From positions 248,001 to 312,000 of the forward strand of contig NZ_JBBMER010000002.1 of assembly GCF_040096455.1 (NCBI RefSeq): DNA of 64,000 nt. The letters are read 5' to 3'. This stretch comes from Lachnospira rogosae. GTDB taxonomy: Bacteria > Bacillota > Clostridia > Lachnospirales > Lachnospiraceae. The notes under the pieces were generated by a model. The model was not told where the DNA came from. It did not search any database and saw only the letters and a program-made list of their open reading frames with translations. The position numbers were made by a program, and so were the translations under genes. Below are positions 42,461 to 51,787 of the stretch, in pieces. Each line of letters opens with the position of its first letter. The first letter of the stretch is position 1.

Positions 42461-43486
42461 TTATTTGTAGAAATTGTCCTCTGGAAGCTTTCCACCAACT
42501 GAAGCTGGATTTGCTTCGTAAAGAACATTTAAATATTTGCTTATTTTGTCTTTGGCATCACTGCCTGTTATTATTGTTATGTTGCATTTAGGTATTGCCT
42601 GCTTTGCAACTGCGGCTTTTGTTATACCATATTTTTCTACAAGTGTTGAAACCTCATCTACATTTGCATTAACATAATCTGCTGAAAGCTTATATTCCTC
42701 AAGGAACTTGTCAACCGCAGCCTTATGGTTATTGTAATATTCTGTATTGACAACTATTACACCTGTTACTACTGTACTTCCGTCCTTTGATACATTTTCC
42801 CATTCCTTAGTAACATCAAGAGCTATTCTTGCTTCCTTATTATTCATAAGAACTGTTGTAGCAAATGGCTGTGGAAGCATAGCTACAGTTTCTTCCTTCG
42901 CTGATGCCATAATAGCCGCAACCTCGGAAGCCTCTGACTTAAATTCAATGTGTACATCCTTATCAGGGTCAATTCCGTTGGTATTTAAAAGGTATCTTAA
43001 TGTATATTCAGGTGTAGTTCCTTTACCTGTTGTGTATATTGTACGTCCTTTAAGGTCGCTTACATTAGTTACCTCGCCCTTATTATCAAGTATATATAAC
43101 ACGCCAAGTGTATTAATTCCTACAACAGATACCTTGCCATTACTCTTATTATAAAGTGTTGCCGCCGCATTACAAGGCATAGCTGCAATCTGGACATCGC
43201 CCTTTATAAGGTCTGCTGTAAATGCATCTGCTGCCGCCTCTATCTGAAATGTATAATTATTAGCTGTTTTATTATACTCATTATCGCTCATAAGCTTAAC
43301 CATTCCGATAGCTGTAGGTCCTTTAAGTGCAGCTACTTTTATGTCTTCGCTTACATACGCACTTGTACTTTCCTGTGTTGCATTGTCTGACTTATCACTG
43401 CTGTTACTGCCACAGGCTGTAAACATTACGCTGACCATTACAAGCATAAGAATAGCAGCTGTCAGTTTCCTCATTCTCTCTCTCAT
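42461..43486 (-). CDS. ABC-importer solute-binding lipoprotein (SsuA/THI5-like)
   Basis: This 341 aa exported lipoprotein has a signal peptide with lipobox FTAC (Cys at about residue 25), a Ser/Asn/Asp-rich linker, then a periplasmic-binding-protein type II fold with LKGPTAIGMVKLM, GDVQIAAMPCNAA and LKGRTIYTTGKGTTPEYTLRYLL, typical of the nitrate/sulfonate/THI5 group. The start is ATG 43486, which overlaps the recJ stop in an ATGA junction and has AAGGA upstream. It has no permease or ATPase next to it; the matching pair may be the one at 26102-27529. Ligand unknown. Confidence 0.9.
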   Translation of the reverse strand: MRERMRKLTAAILMLVMVSVMFTACGSNSSDKSDNATQESTSAYVSEDIKVAALKGPTAIGMVKLMSDNEYNKTANNYTFQIEAAADAFTADLIKGDVQIAAMPCNAAATLYNKSNGKVSVVGINTLGVLYILDNKGEVTNVSDLKGRTIYTTGKGTTPEYTLRYLLNTNGIDPDKDVHIEFKSEASEVAAIMASAKEETVAMLPQPFATTVLMNNKEARIALDVTKEWENVSKDGSTVVTGVIVVNTEYYNNHKAAVDKFLEEYKLSADYVNANVDEVSTLVEKYGITKAAVAKQAIPKCNITIITGSDAKDKISKYLNVLYEANPASVGGKLPEDNFYK

Positions 43487-45204
43487 ATTGTTTCCTTCCA
43501 TTCCTTTATAATTATCTGTAATGACATTATTCCGTTAAACGTATTGATATCCGGATAATATATTATAGAAATTCTCATTCCTGCCCTTGGAATATCATCT
43601 ATATTATTAATTCCAAACTGTACAGCAGGTACATAAGTTCCGTCCTCTGTTTCTAACTGGCATCTAAGAACATTTTTATTCTTTCCAATAACTGAAGCTG
43701 TCTTTACATATAAGTTCCTATCTGCAAATACCGGCTTTTCATTACCCTTTCCGAATGGTTCAAGCAGCTTTAACTGGTTAACCAGCCGGATATTGGCATA
43801 CGATACAGGCATTGGAACATCAATCCACATTTTAGGAATTAAATCCTCATCTGTAAGTATCGCATTATCATTCAGCATTTTTCTGAATATGTCAATATCA
43901 GATATTGCTAATGATAAACCAGCCGCCATAGGATGTCCACCATATTTAGTGAGAACATTTTTACATTTATTAATCTCTTCGTACATATTATAGCCTTCGA
44001 TTGAACGTCCTGAGCCTTTTGCCCCGTCCTCAGCATTAGTAATAACAAATGTAGGCCTGTAATATCTTTCTTTAATTCTGCCTGCTATTATTCCAGCTAT
44101 GCTCTCGTGGCAGTCCTTTAAATATATAACAAGCACTCTATCCTTAAGAAGACCAGTATTCTCTACTAATTCTATTGCCTTCTGCGTCTCCTGCTCTGTC
44201 ATTGACTTTCTTTCATTATTAAGGGCTATAAGCTCTTTTGCCATATTATGTGCCTTTTCATTATCCTTGCAAAGCATAAGTTCAATTGCCTGTCTTGCTG
44301 TATCAAGACGTCCACTGGCGTTAAGACATGGTCCTATTACAAAGCCTATATGATATGAGCTTATATTATTAATATCAAGCTGGCACTCCTCTATAAGTGC
44401 CCTAAGCCCTGTATTTTTTGTATGTGCAATATGCTTAAGGCCATATTTAACTACTATTCTGTTCTCGTCAATAAGGTCGACTATATCACCTACAGTGGCT
44501 ATTGCCATAAATTCAATATAATCTTCAAGCTCTTTCTTATCAAGCCCTAATCTGTCATATAACAGGCTTATAAGCTTATATGCAACGCCTGCTCCACATA
44601 ACAGCTTAAATGGATAATCACAATCTGCCTGTTTAGGGTTAATAACTGCATCTGCCGGAGGTACAATGTATACCTTTTTATCGTCCTTTATCTCAAATGG
44701 AACATCGTGGTGGTCGGTCACTATCATTGTAATTCCATTATCCTTTGCATACCTGACCTGATTATATGCAGCTATTCCATTATCACAGGTAACAATTGTA
44801 TCAATCCCTTCATTGATTGCATTGTCTATTAAATGCTCATTAATTCCATAACCATCATTTATCCTATGCGGCACAACATAATCCACATCTGCTCCTGCCG
44901 CCTTTAAGCCGCAGAATAATATATAAATAGAACATATTCCATCAATATCATAATCTCCGATTATTCTTACAGGCTTATGTTCCTCTATTTTCTTAGTAAT
45001 AATATCAACAAATTTATCGGCATCTTTCATACTATGAGGATTATGTATATCGTTAAGATTCCCATTAAGATACATATCTATATCTTTACTGCCGCATATA
45101 TCCCTATTTCTTATTATACGGGCAAGAACCTGATCTATTCCGTATTCAGAGGCTATCTGCTTAAAATCTGCTTTTTTGGCGTATACCATCCATTTGCTGT
45201 TCAC
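43483..45204 (-). CDS. recJ: Single-stranded-DNA-specific exonuclease RecJ
   Basis: RecJ digests single-stranded DNA 5' to 3' in recombination and mismatch repair. The 573 aa protein shows the DHH motifs: RIIGDYDIDGICSIYI near residue 80, MIVTDHHDVP near 155 and CLNASGRLDTAR near 290, then the DHHA1 domain (KGSGRSIEGYNMYEEI and GGHPMAAGLSL near 400-425) and a C-terminal OB-like region. The start is GTG at 45204 with GGAGA upstream. Its stop overlaps the lipoprotein start by four bases. Confidence 0.96.
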   Translation of the reverse strand: MNSKWMVYAKKADFKQIASEYGIDQVLARIIRNRDICGSKDIDMYLNGNLNDIHNPHSMKDADKFVDIITKKIEEHKPVRIIGDYDIDGICSIYILFCGLKAAGADVDYVVPHRINDGYGINEHLIDNAINEGIDTIVTCDNGIAAYNQVRYAKDNGITMIVTDHHDVPFEIKDDKKVYIVPPADAVINPKQADCDYPFKLLCGAGVAYKLISLLYDRLGLDKKELEDYIEFMAIATVGDIVDLIDENRIVVKYGLKHIAHTKNTGLRALIEECQLDINNISSYHIGFVIGPCLNASGRLDTARQAIELMLCKDNEKAHNMAKELIALNNERKSMTEQETQKAIELVENTGLLKDRVLVIYLKDCHESIAGIIAGRIKERYYRPTFVITNAEDGAKGSGRSIEGYNMYEEINKCKNVLTKYGGHPMAAGLSLAISDIDIFRKMLNDNAILTDEDLIPKMWIDVPMPVSYANIRLVNQLKLLEPFGKGNEKPVFADRNLYVKTASVIGKNKNVLRCQLETEDGTYVPAVQFGINNIDDIPRAGMRISIIYYPDINTFNGIMSLQIIIKEWKETI

Positions 45205-45242
45205 GTTTGTTCTCCATTCTTATGGCAATATTGCTTGTATTA

Positions 45243-45275
45243 AAAATGGTGCATCGTTTGATGATGCACCATTTT
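45243..45275 (-). terminator. secDF terminator
   Basis: A perfect 13-bp stem AAAATGGTGCATC / GATGCACCATTTT (45243-45255, 45263-45275) has a loop of seven and a T-run on the minus strand. It lies between secDF and recJ, so recJ needs its own promoter. Confidence 0.9.
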
Positions 45276-45308
45276 ACTGCTTTACAAAGCCATTATATTA
45301 ATTATTTA

Positions 45309-47549
45309 TTATACCTGAGCTCCGTCTTTACCTATGCTTTCTGCTTTTTTTCTTTTATTAACTGCTTCATCAATAACTCCTCTGTTCTTTCCACCAAGCA
45401 TATACCAGAATGAACTTGTAAGGAATACTGATGAGTAGAAACCTACGATAATACCAACAATAAGTGGAAGTGAGAATTCCTTAACTGATGTTACACCGAG
45501 TATGTATAACATAACCAGCATAATAAGAGTTGTTATTGTTGTATTAATATTTCTTGTTAATGTACTTGTTATAGCTGAGTTAACAAGCTCTGTAATATTA
45601 GTCTTAGAGTTAGCACTCTTTAACATTTCCCTGATACGGTCAAATATAATGATTGTACCATTAATTGAGTAACCTACTATTGTAAGCATACAGGCAATAA
45701 ATGTATTACCTACTGGCACTCTGAATACTGCATAGAATGTAATAACTACTAATACATCCTGTAAAAGAGCCATAACAGCTGCAAGCGCGAATTTGATATC
45801 CCTGAATCTTGCAAAGATATATATAAGCATTGCTATTGTAGCAAGAATTACTGAAAGAATAGCATTCTTCTTCATAGTACTGCTGACAGATGAGCTGATT
45901 GTGTCTGTCTCAACTATCGAACCATCTTCAATAGGGAACTTAGCTGTTACAGCTTCCTCAACAGCTTCTCTTTGCTCAAGTGAAAGGTCTGTTGTCTTAA
46001 ATGAAACCTTAGTTGAGTTCTGAACCTTCTGCTGTTGTACTTCTGTTATACCTGCAGCATCCCTGATTACAGGAATAATATCATTCTCTATCTCTGACTG
46101 TGAATATTCTTTGTCAAATGTAAAGCTTGTTGTTGAACCGCCAACAAATTCAAGGCTGAAATTAAGTGCTCTGTTACCAAGTGCACTCTGTACTCCCATT
46201 GTTATAAAACCAATAACAATAAGAACAATTGAAACCGTAATAGTCCATTTCTTAATTGAAAGAATATCATAAGTTCTTCTATGTGTTGTCTTTCCATACA
46301 TCGATGGCTTAGTAAGACCAAAGTTATAAAGAAGCTTCATAATAACTTTAGTAATCACAAGTGCTGTAAATATTGAAACTATGTTACCTACTGCAAGAGT
46401 TGTTGCAAATCCCTTAACAGGACCAGTACCGAATATATAAAGTACAATAGCTGCAATAAGTGTTGTTACGTTACCATCAACGATAGCTGATGTAGCTTTG
46501 TCGTAACCTGCAAGAATAGAATTCTCAACACTCTTTCCTGCGGCTATCTCTTCCCTGATACGTGTATAGATAATAACATTGGCATCAACCGCCATACCAA
46601 TACCAAGTATGATACCGGCAATACCCGGAAGTGTTAATGTAAGATCATATACACTTACAAGGAATAATACTAATGTTGTGTATATAATAAGCGAAAGTGT
46701 TGCAACAACACCTGGTACTCTGTATATAGCAATCATAAATACACATAACAATGCAAAACCAATAGCTGCTGCTATAAGACTTGTATGAATTGCATCGTGT
46801 CCTAACTGTGCACCTACGATATTAGAGCTTACTTCATTAAGTGTAAGAGGAATAGATCCAATTCTTATGTATGTAGCAAGATTATCTGCCGCATCAAATG
46901 TTTCCATACCTGTAATAGAAGCATTACCACCTGTTATAGCCTGATTAACTGTTGGATAACTTACAACCGAACCATCATATACTATGTATATTCTGCTTCC
47001 TATATTGTTAGCTGTTGCCTCAGCGAACTTATCTCCACCTTCATCTGTAAATGTAAGCGATACACCATATGGTGTGCTGTCTTTAGATGATGTATCTGTG
47101 TAAGCCTGTGCTGTCTTTACGTCAGAACCTGTAAGAAGTGGTGTATAATCCTCTCCCTGTGACCACGCTGTATAACCTGTGTAATCAAGGAATTCAAGTG
47201 AACCTGGTGTTCCTAATTCTGTAAGAATTTCATTAGCATCTGTAACACCTGGAATTTCTACTGTAATTCTGTTCTCGCCTTCTTTGTAGACCTGAGATTC
47301 TGTACTTCTTCCCTCGATACGTTTCTCAAGCTTATATATAGTATCTTCTATATCCTGGGAACTTGGGTTATCTTCTTTAATCTCATAAGTAATACTGACA
47401 CCACCTGCAAGGTCAAGACCTAAGTTGATGTCCTTAGCACTGCCATAGCCTTTGCCGTTCATTCCGAATATAGCTGTAAGCGAAAGTCCTACAAGCAATA
47501 CAAGAATAATAATGCTATAGCTTATCTTCTTAGTTAAATTGTACTTCAT
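45309..47549 (-). CDS. secDF: Fused protein-export membrane protein SecDF
   Basis: SecD and SecF use the proton-motive force to aid Sec-dependent export. Here they are one 746 aa chain: an N-terminal helix, the large periplasmic-type P1 domain (DLAGGVSITYEI to SITGMETFDAADNLA), SecD helices with GIAGIILGIGMAVDANVIIY near residue 315, and, after about residue 440, SecF with NFSLEFVGGSTTSF and the matching IVGYSINGTIIIFDRIRE. Both halves have six helices. It lies 31 bp downstream of scfB, the usual clostridial SCIFF-maturase-SecDF order. Confidence 0.97.
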   Translation of the reverse strand: MKYNLTKKISYSIIILVLLVGLSLTAIFGMNGKGYGSAKDINLGLDLAGGVSITYEIKEDNPSSQDIEDTIYKLEKRIEGRSTESQVYKEGENRITVEIPGVTDANEILTELGTPGSLEFLDYTGYTAWSQGEDYTPLLTGSDVKTAQAYTDTSSKDSTPYGVSLTFTDEGGDKFAEATANNIGSRIYIVYDGSVVSYPTVNQAITGGNASITGMETFDAADNLATYIRIGSIPLTLNEVSSNIVGAQLGHDAIHTSLIAAAIGFALLCVFMIAIYRVPGVVATLSLIIYTTLVLFLVSVYDLTLTLPGIAGIILGIGMAVDANVIIYTRIREEIAAGKSVENSILAGYDKATSAIVDGNVTTLIAAIVLYIFGTGPVKGFATTLAVGNIVSIFTALVITKVIMKLLYNFGLTKPSMYGKTTHRRTYDILSIKKWTITVSIVLIVIGFITMGVQSALGNRALNFSLEFVGGSTTSFTFDKEYSQSEIENDIIPVIRDAAGITEVQQQKVQNSTKVSFKTTDLSLEQREAVEEAVTAKFPIEDGSIVETDTISSSVSSTMKKNAILSVILATIAMLIYIFARFRDIKFALAAVMALLQDVLVVITFYAVFRVPVGNTFIACMLTIVGYSINGTIIIFDRIREMLKSANSKTNITELVNSAITSTLTRNINTTITTLIMLVMLYILGVTSVKEFSLPLIVGIIVGFYSSVFLTSSFWYMLGGKNRGVIDEAVNKRKKAESIGKDGAQV

Positions 47550-47580
47550 TTTACTATTAATACTCCCTTCAACATTCCTT

Positions 47581-48939
47581 TTAATCTTCTGCCATCGCAG
47601 CTCTTATCATAATTGCACATTCAATTCTCTTCTTCTGCATCTCACAGCCAACATCATATGCATCATTGATGTTACCATGGAAGTTGTAAGAATTAGCGGC
47701 ACACCCACCACTACAGTAGAACTTGGCAAAACAGTTCTTACACTTTTCTTTTGAATATACATTACAACTCTTGAATTCATCTCTTATATCATTACGGGTT
47801 ATGCCTTCATCAACATTACCCATAAGGAACTCTTCATTACCTACGAACTGATGACATGGATAGAAATCACCCCAAGGAGTAACAGCAAGGTACTCACATC
47901 CTGAGCCACAGCCTGATAATCTCTTAGCCACGCAAGGACCACCGTTAAGATCAATCATAAAGTGGAAGAAATTAAACCCATTGCCTGCTTTCTTTCTCTT
48001 AATAATTTCCTTGGCAAGCTTATCATACTGCTCAAATATAATTGGAAGGTCTTCTTCTCTTATCGCATAAGAGTCTGTAGGCTGTGCAACAACCGGCTCT
48101 ACCGAAATCTGCTCAAAACCTTCGTCTGCTAAGTGAAGAACATCTTCTGAAAAATCAAGATTGTTATGTGTAAATGTACCTCTGACATAATAATTCATCT
48201 GGTTACGGCTTTCAGCAACCTTTTTAAACTTAGGCATTATAATGTCATATGAACTTCCGTGGTTATTTCTTGTTGGTCGCATAAGATCATTAATCTCTTT
48301 ACGTCCATCTATGCTTAATACGATATTGCTCATCTCTTTATTGGCAAAATCAAGTATCTCATCATTAAGAAGTATACCATTAGTTGTAAGTGTAAAACGG
48401 AATTTCTTATTGTGCTCTTCTTCAAGGCTTCTTCCATATTCTACAAGCTGCTTTACAACTTCAAAATTCATTGTTGGCTCACCACCAAAGAAGTCAACCT
48501 CAAGATTTCTTCTTGAGCCTGAATTAGCAACAAGGAAATCCAATGCCTTCTTACCAACTTCAAAGCTCATAAGAGCTCTTCTTCCGTGATACTCACCTTC
48601 TTCTGCAAAACAATATCTGCAGGCAAGGTTACAGTCGTGTGCAATATGAAGGCATAGAGCTTTAACAACTGTAGGTCTGTCCTTAAATGAATCTATATAT
48701 GGCTCATATATATCTTCTGTGAAAAGCTGTCCTTCTTCTTTTAATTCTTCTATCTCCTGACAGGCTTCCCTGATATCTTCTTCCTTATATTTATCTTTAA
48801 GCTTATCTGCTATCTCATCAACACTTGAATTCTCATAAAGTGCGATTATATCATATACTATATCATCAACAACGTGTACAGAACCACTATTTACGTCTAA
48901 CACGATGTTATATCCATTATTCTTATACTGATGTATCAT
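47581..48939 (-). CDS. scfB: SCIFF peptide maturase (radical SAM, thioether-forming)
   Basis: ScfB is the radical-SAM enzyme that makes a Cys-to-Thr thioether bond in the SCIFF peptide. The 452 aa protein (ATG 48939 with GAGGAT upstream) has an N-terminal PqqD-like recognition domain (about 1-90), the 4Fe-4S CxxxCxxC motif CNLACRYCF near residue 105, and a C-terminal SPASM region with Cys-rich GGPCVAKRLSGCGSGCEY and CKNCFAKFYCSGGCAANSY. The opening IHQYKNNGYNIVLDVNSGS is typical of the maturase. The substrate gene scfA lies 170 bp upstream. Confidence 0.97.
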   Translation of the reverse strand: MIHQYKNNGYNIVLDVNSGSVHVVDDIVYDIIALYENSSVDEIADKLKDKYKEEDIREACQEIEELKEEGQLFTEDIYEPYIDSFKDRPTVVKALCLHIAHDCNLACRYCFAEEGEYHGRRALMSFEVGKKALDFLVANSGSRRNLEVDFFGGEPTMNFEVVKQLVEYGRSLEEEHNKKFRFTLTTNGILLNDEILDFANKEMSNIVLSIDGRKEINDLMRPTRNNHGSSYDIIMPKFKKVAESRNQMNYYVRGTFTHNNLDFSEDVLHLADEGFEQISVEPVVAQPTDSYAIREEDLPIIFEQYDKLAKEIIKRKKAGNGFNFFHFMIDLNGGPCVAKRLSGCGSGCEYLAVTPWGDFYPCHQFVGNEEFLMGNVDEGITRNDIRDEFKSCNVYSKEKCKNCFAKFYCSGGCAANSYNFHGNINDAYDVGCEMQKKRIECAIMIRAAMAED

Positions 48940-49050
48940 AATTATCCTCAATTTCTATTGGCTGTATACAGCCATTTATTCTTAATCACAGTTAACTAAT
49001 ATACCTGTAGCTATCAGACATACACTAACTATGAACTGTCTTAACAGAAA

Positions 49051-49085
49051 TAAGAGAGTGTCTAAAATGCTTTAGCACTCTCTTA
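49051..49085 (-). promoter_or_regulatory. Hairpin between scfA and scfB (possible attenuator)
   Basis: TAAGAGAGTG (49051-49060) pairs with CACTCTCTTA (49076-49085); an inner CTAAA/TTTAG extends the stem after one bulged T. In the leftward transcript only a weak TTATTTCT follows. Its position between the short peptide gene and the enzyme gene suits partial termination that keeps peptide mRNA in excess, but this is inferred. Confidence 0.65.
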
Positions 49086-49111
49086 CCCTTCACTAACCAA
49101 TTAACTAATTA

Positions 49112-49258
49112 TTAGTTATTCTTATTCTCACAGCTCTGGTTACCAACTGTGCAAGATGTCTTACAAGCTGACTGACATGATGTCTGGCATTCGCCACATC
49201 CACCGTGCTTCATTGTATCCTTTAATACGCGATTGCTGATTGTCTTAATATGCTTCAC
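49112..49258 (-). CDS. scfA: SCIFF ribosomally made peptide precursor
   Basis: This 48-codon gene encodes the six-cysteines-in-forty-five peptide, the substrate of ScfB and nearly universal in Clostridia. It starts at GTG 49258, eight bases or so after AAGGAGG, and reads KHIKTISNRVLKDTMKHGG followed by CGECQTSCQSACKTSC and TVGNQSCENKNN. The six Cys fall at residues 21, 24, 28, 32, 36 and 43, the SCIFF spacing. The start codon and short length explain why automated callers may miss it. The role of mature SCIFF is unknown. Confidence 0.96.
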   Translation of the reverse strand: MKHIKTISNRVLKDTMKHGGCGECQTSCQSACKTSCTVGNQSCENKNN

Positions 49259-49325
49259 AACAATACCTCCTTTTTGTTCATAACTATTAGAAGTATAACA
49301 TATAGCTATTACATTTTCAACAACT

Positions 49326-50291
49326 TTATATCAAGCCTAATGCTCTTAAAATAAATATCCAGCCTGTTAATGTTATGCTTGATAATACTGTCGTCAAAAC
49401 AATTATGCTTGATGATAATACCTCATCATTATCCATACTCTTTGCCATAACATAGCTTGTAACTGTAGTAGGAGATGCAAGCATTATAAGAGCCGCCACA
49501 AGCTCCTGATTTCTAAAGCCAAGAAATACTGCAACCGGAATAAACACTGCCGCAAGTCCTATAAGTTTAATAAATGTTGCTATAATAGTAGGCTTTATCT
49601 TCTTTAATGCTTTTCTCCCCTCAAAACCTGCACCAATGCATATTAAAGCTATAGGTGTTGCTGTCTGTGCAAGGCTTTCTATAGTCTTATTAATAATTGC
49701 AGGATACTTCATATTAAGCATTGATGATATAAAACCAAGAACTATACCTATAATAATTGGATTTTTTAATATATTAACAAATGCTTTTTTTATATTATTA
49801 CCTCTTCCAGCCTTAACAGCTTCACTGCTGTCTGCCGGATGTGCCTTAAATGTAAGTACAACGACTGCAAATATATTAAATAACGGAACTGCTGCAACAA
49901 TCATAAGCGGTGCCATTCCTGTATCTGAATACATATTCTGCACAAATGCCATTCCAAGAATTGCTGCACTGCTTCTGCACGAACCCTGCACAAACGCTCC
50001 CTTTTGTGTATCGTCTTTCATTAATATCTCAGTTGCTATCCACACTAATGAGAACATAAGTATTGTTACTATACTGCAATACAATACAAACTGCGGGTCA
50101 AATTCACCTTTAAAATCAGACTTTGACAAATCCCTGAACAGTAATGCTGGCAATGCCACCTTAAACACATATCTGTTAGCAACATTGGCAAAATGGTCAT
50201 CAATAAGACCTATCTGTTTAATAAACCACCCTATAATCATCACAAGAAATATAGGAACTGTTGCATTAATACTATATATAAAACTATCCAT
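49326..50291 (-). CDS. AEC-family transporter (auxin-efflux-carrier type)
   Basis: A 321 aa membrane protein with ten hydrophobic helices in two repeats of five. Segments FLVMIIGWFIKQIGLID near residue 15 and the C-terminal LASPTTVTSYVMAKSM are typical of bacterial AEC carriers (malonate, malate or amino-acid transport; the name auxin efflux is from plants). The start is ATG 50291, with AGGAG eight bases upstream; six extra codons to 50309 are not supported. It begins 24 bp after thiD on the same strand. Confidence 0.88.
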   Translation of the reverse strand: MDSFIYSINATVPIFLVMIIGWFIKQIGLIDDHFANVANRYVFKVALPALLFRDLSKSDFKGEFDPQFVLYCSIVTILMFSLVWIATEILMKDDTQKGAFVQGSCRSSAAILGMAFVQNMYSDTGMAPLMIVAAVPLFNIFAVVVLTFKAHPADSSEAVKAGRGNNIKKAFVNILKNPIIIGIVLGFISSMLNMKYPAIINKTIESLAQTATPIALICIGAGFEGRKALKKIKPTIIATFIKLIGLAAVFIPVAVFLGFRNQELVAALIMLASPTTVTSYVMAKSMDNDEVLSSSIIVLTTVLSSITLTGWIFILRALGLI

Positions 50292-50315
50292 TATCAATCT
50301 CCTATCCACACTATT

Positions 50316-51116
50316 TTACTTATCAAGCACATACATATGATTAAGAGGTCCACTTCCCTTACCTATGTTAAGTCCAGCCTTAAGTGCACCTGTTATGTAT
50401 TCCTTCGCCCTTGCAACCGACTCCTTAACACTATACCCCTCTGCTATATTACATGCAATAGCAGATGACAGCGTACAGCCTGTTCCGTGTGTATTAGGAT
50501 TATCTACTCTTTCTGCCTCAAACCAGCTTGTTCCAATCTCTGTATACAGATAATCATTAGCACAATTAATGGAATGTCCGCCTTTTACAAGAACTGCCGG
50601 TCCTTCATCATTAATATTTATCTTTTTATAGATGATTTCTGCCGCTTTTTCCATATCATATCTGTCATTAATAGTTATACCTGACAGACTTTCAGCTTCT
50701 GGAATATTAGGTGTTATAACTGTTGCAAGCGGCATAAGCTTCTTAATAAGCACTTCCTCTGCTTCTTTAGTGATGAGCTTCTTACCACTTGTTGACACCA
50801 TAACCGGATCTAACACAATATTAACCGCTTTGTATTTTCTTAATTCTTCTGCTATCTCCTCTACTATGTATGGTTCAGACACCATTCCAATCTTTACCGC
50901 ATCTGGTCTTATATCCTCAAATACCGCATCTATCTGGCTTGCTGTAAAGCCTTTCTTACAATTCATTATTCCATATACGCCCGTTGTATTCTGTGCTGTA
51001 AGTGATGTAATAACACTCATTCCATATACACCGTGTGCGGCAAATGTCTTTAAATCCGCCTGTATTCCAGCACCTCCGCTACAATCACTTCCCGCTATTG
51101 TCAATACTTTTTTCAT
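50316..51116 (-). CDS. thiD: Hydroxymethylpyrimidine/phosphomethylpyrimidine kinase
   Basis: ThiD makes hydroxymethylpyrimidine diphosphate for thiamine synthesis or salvage. The 266 aa ribokinase-fold enzyme has TIAGSDCSGGAGIQADLKTF at residues 6-25, DPVMVSTSGKKL near 108, TPNIPEAESLSG near 138 and NTHGTGCTLSSAIA near 210. All ATP- and substrate-binding motifs are intact. No other thi genes are nearby, so salvage is more likely than de novo synthesis from this locus. Confidence 0.94.
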   Translation of the reverse strand: MKKVLTIAGSDCSGGAGIQADLKTFAAHGVYGMSVITSLTAQNTTGVYGIMNCKKGFTASQIDAVFEDIRPDAVKIGMVSEPYIVEEIAEELRKYKAVNIVLDPVMVSTSGKKLITKEAEEVLIKKLMPLATVITPNIPEAESLSGITINDRYDMEKAAEIIYKKININDEGPAVLVKGGHSINCANDYLYTEIGTSWFEAERVDNPNTHGTGCTLSSAIACNIAEGYSVKESVARAKEYITGALKAGLNIGKGSGPLNHMYVLDK

Positions 51117-51307
51117 AATATCCTTATTTCCTTATTTATCATTTTTTATATTTTACCAATTAATATTCTGTGTAATATATTATTATTTTCCTATAAATAC
51201 ACTTAACCTTTTATATAAGACACTGATGCCTTTGCATAAACAGATATTTTCATAATCACAATCTGCATACATATTTACTTTCTATATCTATATATTGATA
51301 TAGAAAA

Positions 51308-51330
51308 AGGGAAGCCTGACCAGCTTCCCT
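51308..51330 (-). terminator. Terminator of tRNA-Leu(AAG)
   Basis: GGGAAGC (51309-51315) and GCTTCCC (51323-51329), with one extra A-T pair, form the stem; on the minus strand TTTTTC follows. It lies nine bases after the tRNA. Confidence 0.85.
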
Positions 51331-51338
51331 CAATAAAG

Positions 51339-51423
51339 TGCAGTCGGCGGGACTTGAACCCGCACCCAAGCAATATGGACTAGATCCTTAGTCTAGCGCG
51401 TATGCCAATTCCGCCACGACTGC
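51339..51423 (-). tRNA. tRNA-Leu(AAG)
   Basis: An 85-nt class II tRNA with acceptor GCAGTCG/CGACTGC, D arm TGGCGGAATTGGCA, anticodon stem CTAGA/TCTAG around loop CTAAGGA (anticodon AAG), a long variable arm and TGCGGGTTCAAGTCCCGC. The discriminator is A, as required for Leu. The 3' CCA is not encoded. Confidence 0.95.
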
Positions 51424-51459
51424 TTATTTAGTTAATCGCTGTTTCCCAACGACTTGATT

Positions 51460-51488
51460 ATATTATCATCTGCGTAACACTTTGTCAA
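51460..51488 (-). promoter_or_regulatory. Promoter of tRNA-Leu(AAG)
   Basis: On the minus strand TTGACA (51483-51488) and TAATAT (51460-51465) are separated by 17 bp, some 37 bp before the tRNA. Confidence 0.8.
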
Positions 51489-51650
51489 CTGCTTTTTACA
51501 ATTTTTTCAATTATTTTTTAATTCGTCTTTAATTTTGTTGTATAACTGTCACTTTTTAAAAATAATATTAAATCTATCTTCAAATTCTTACTATTGATTT
51601 TTAATCTTTTTTAAATTAAGTGTGTCTGCTAACTAGTACTTCTTTATGCC

Positions 51651-51679
51651 TTGACAAAATCCCTGCCTTAGAATACAAT
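51651..51679 (+). promoter_or_regulatory. Promoter of tRNA-Leu(CAG)
   Basis: TTGACA (51651-51656) and TACAAT (51674-51679) are separated by 17 bp, ten bases before the tRNA 5' end. Confidence 0.85.
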
Positions 51680-51689
51680 AATATAGTTA

Positions 51690-51772
51690 GCGGAAATGTC
51701 GGAATGGCAGACGAGCAAGATTCAGATTCTTGTGTGGGTTACCACGTGTGGGTTCAAGTCCCATTTTCCGCA
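51690..51772 (+). tRNA. tRNA-Leu(CAG)
   Basis: An 83-nt class II tRNA: acceptor GCGGAAA/TTTCCGC, anticodon stem CAAGA/TCTTG around TTCAGAT (anticodon CAG), variable arm TGTGGGTTACCACG, T arm GTGGGTTCAAGTCCCAT. Discriminator A; CCA not encoded. Confidence 0.95.
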
Positions 51773-51787
51773 TTAATTAATATTTTT

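Noticed and set aside
49636..50340. 234-codon open frame on the plus strand
   Set aside because: Antisense to the AEC transporter; Ile/Ala/Thr-rich translation mirrors hydrophobic codons of the real gene.
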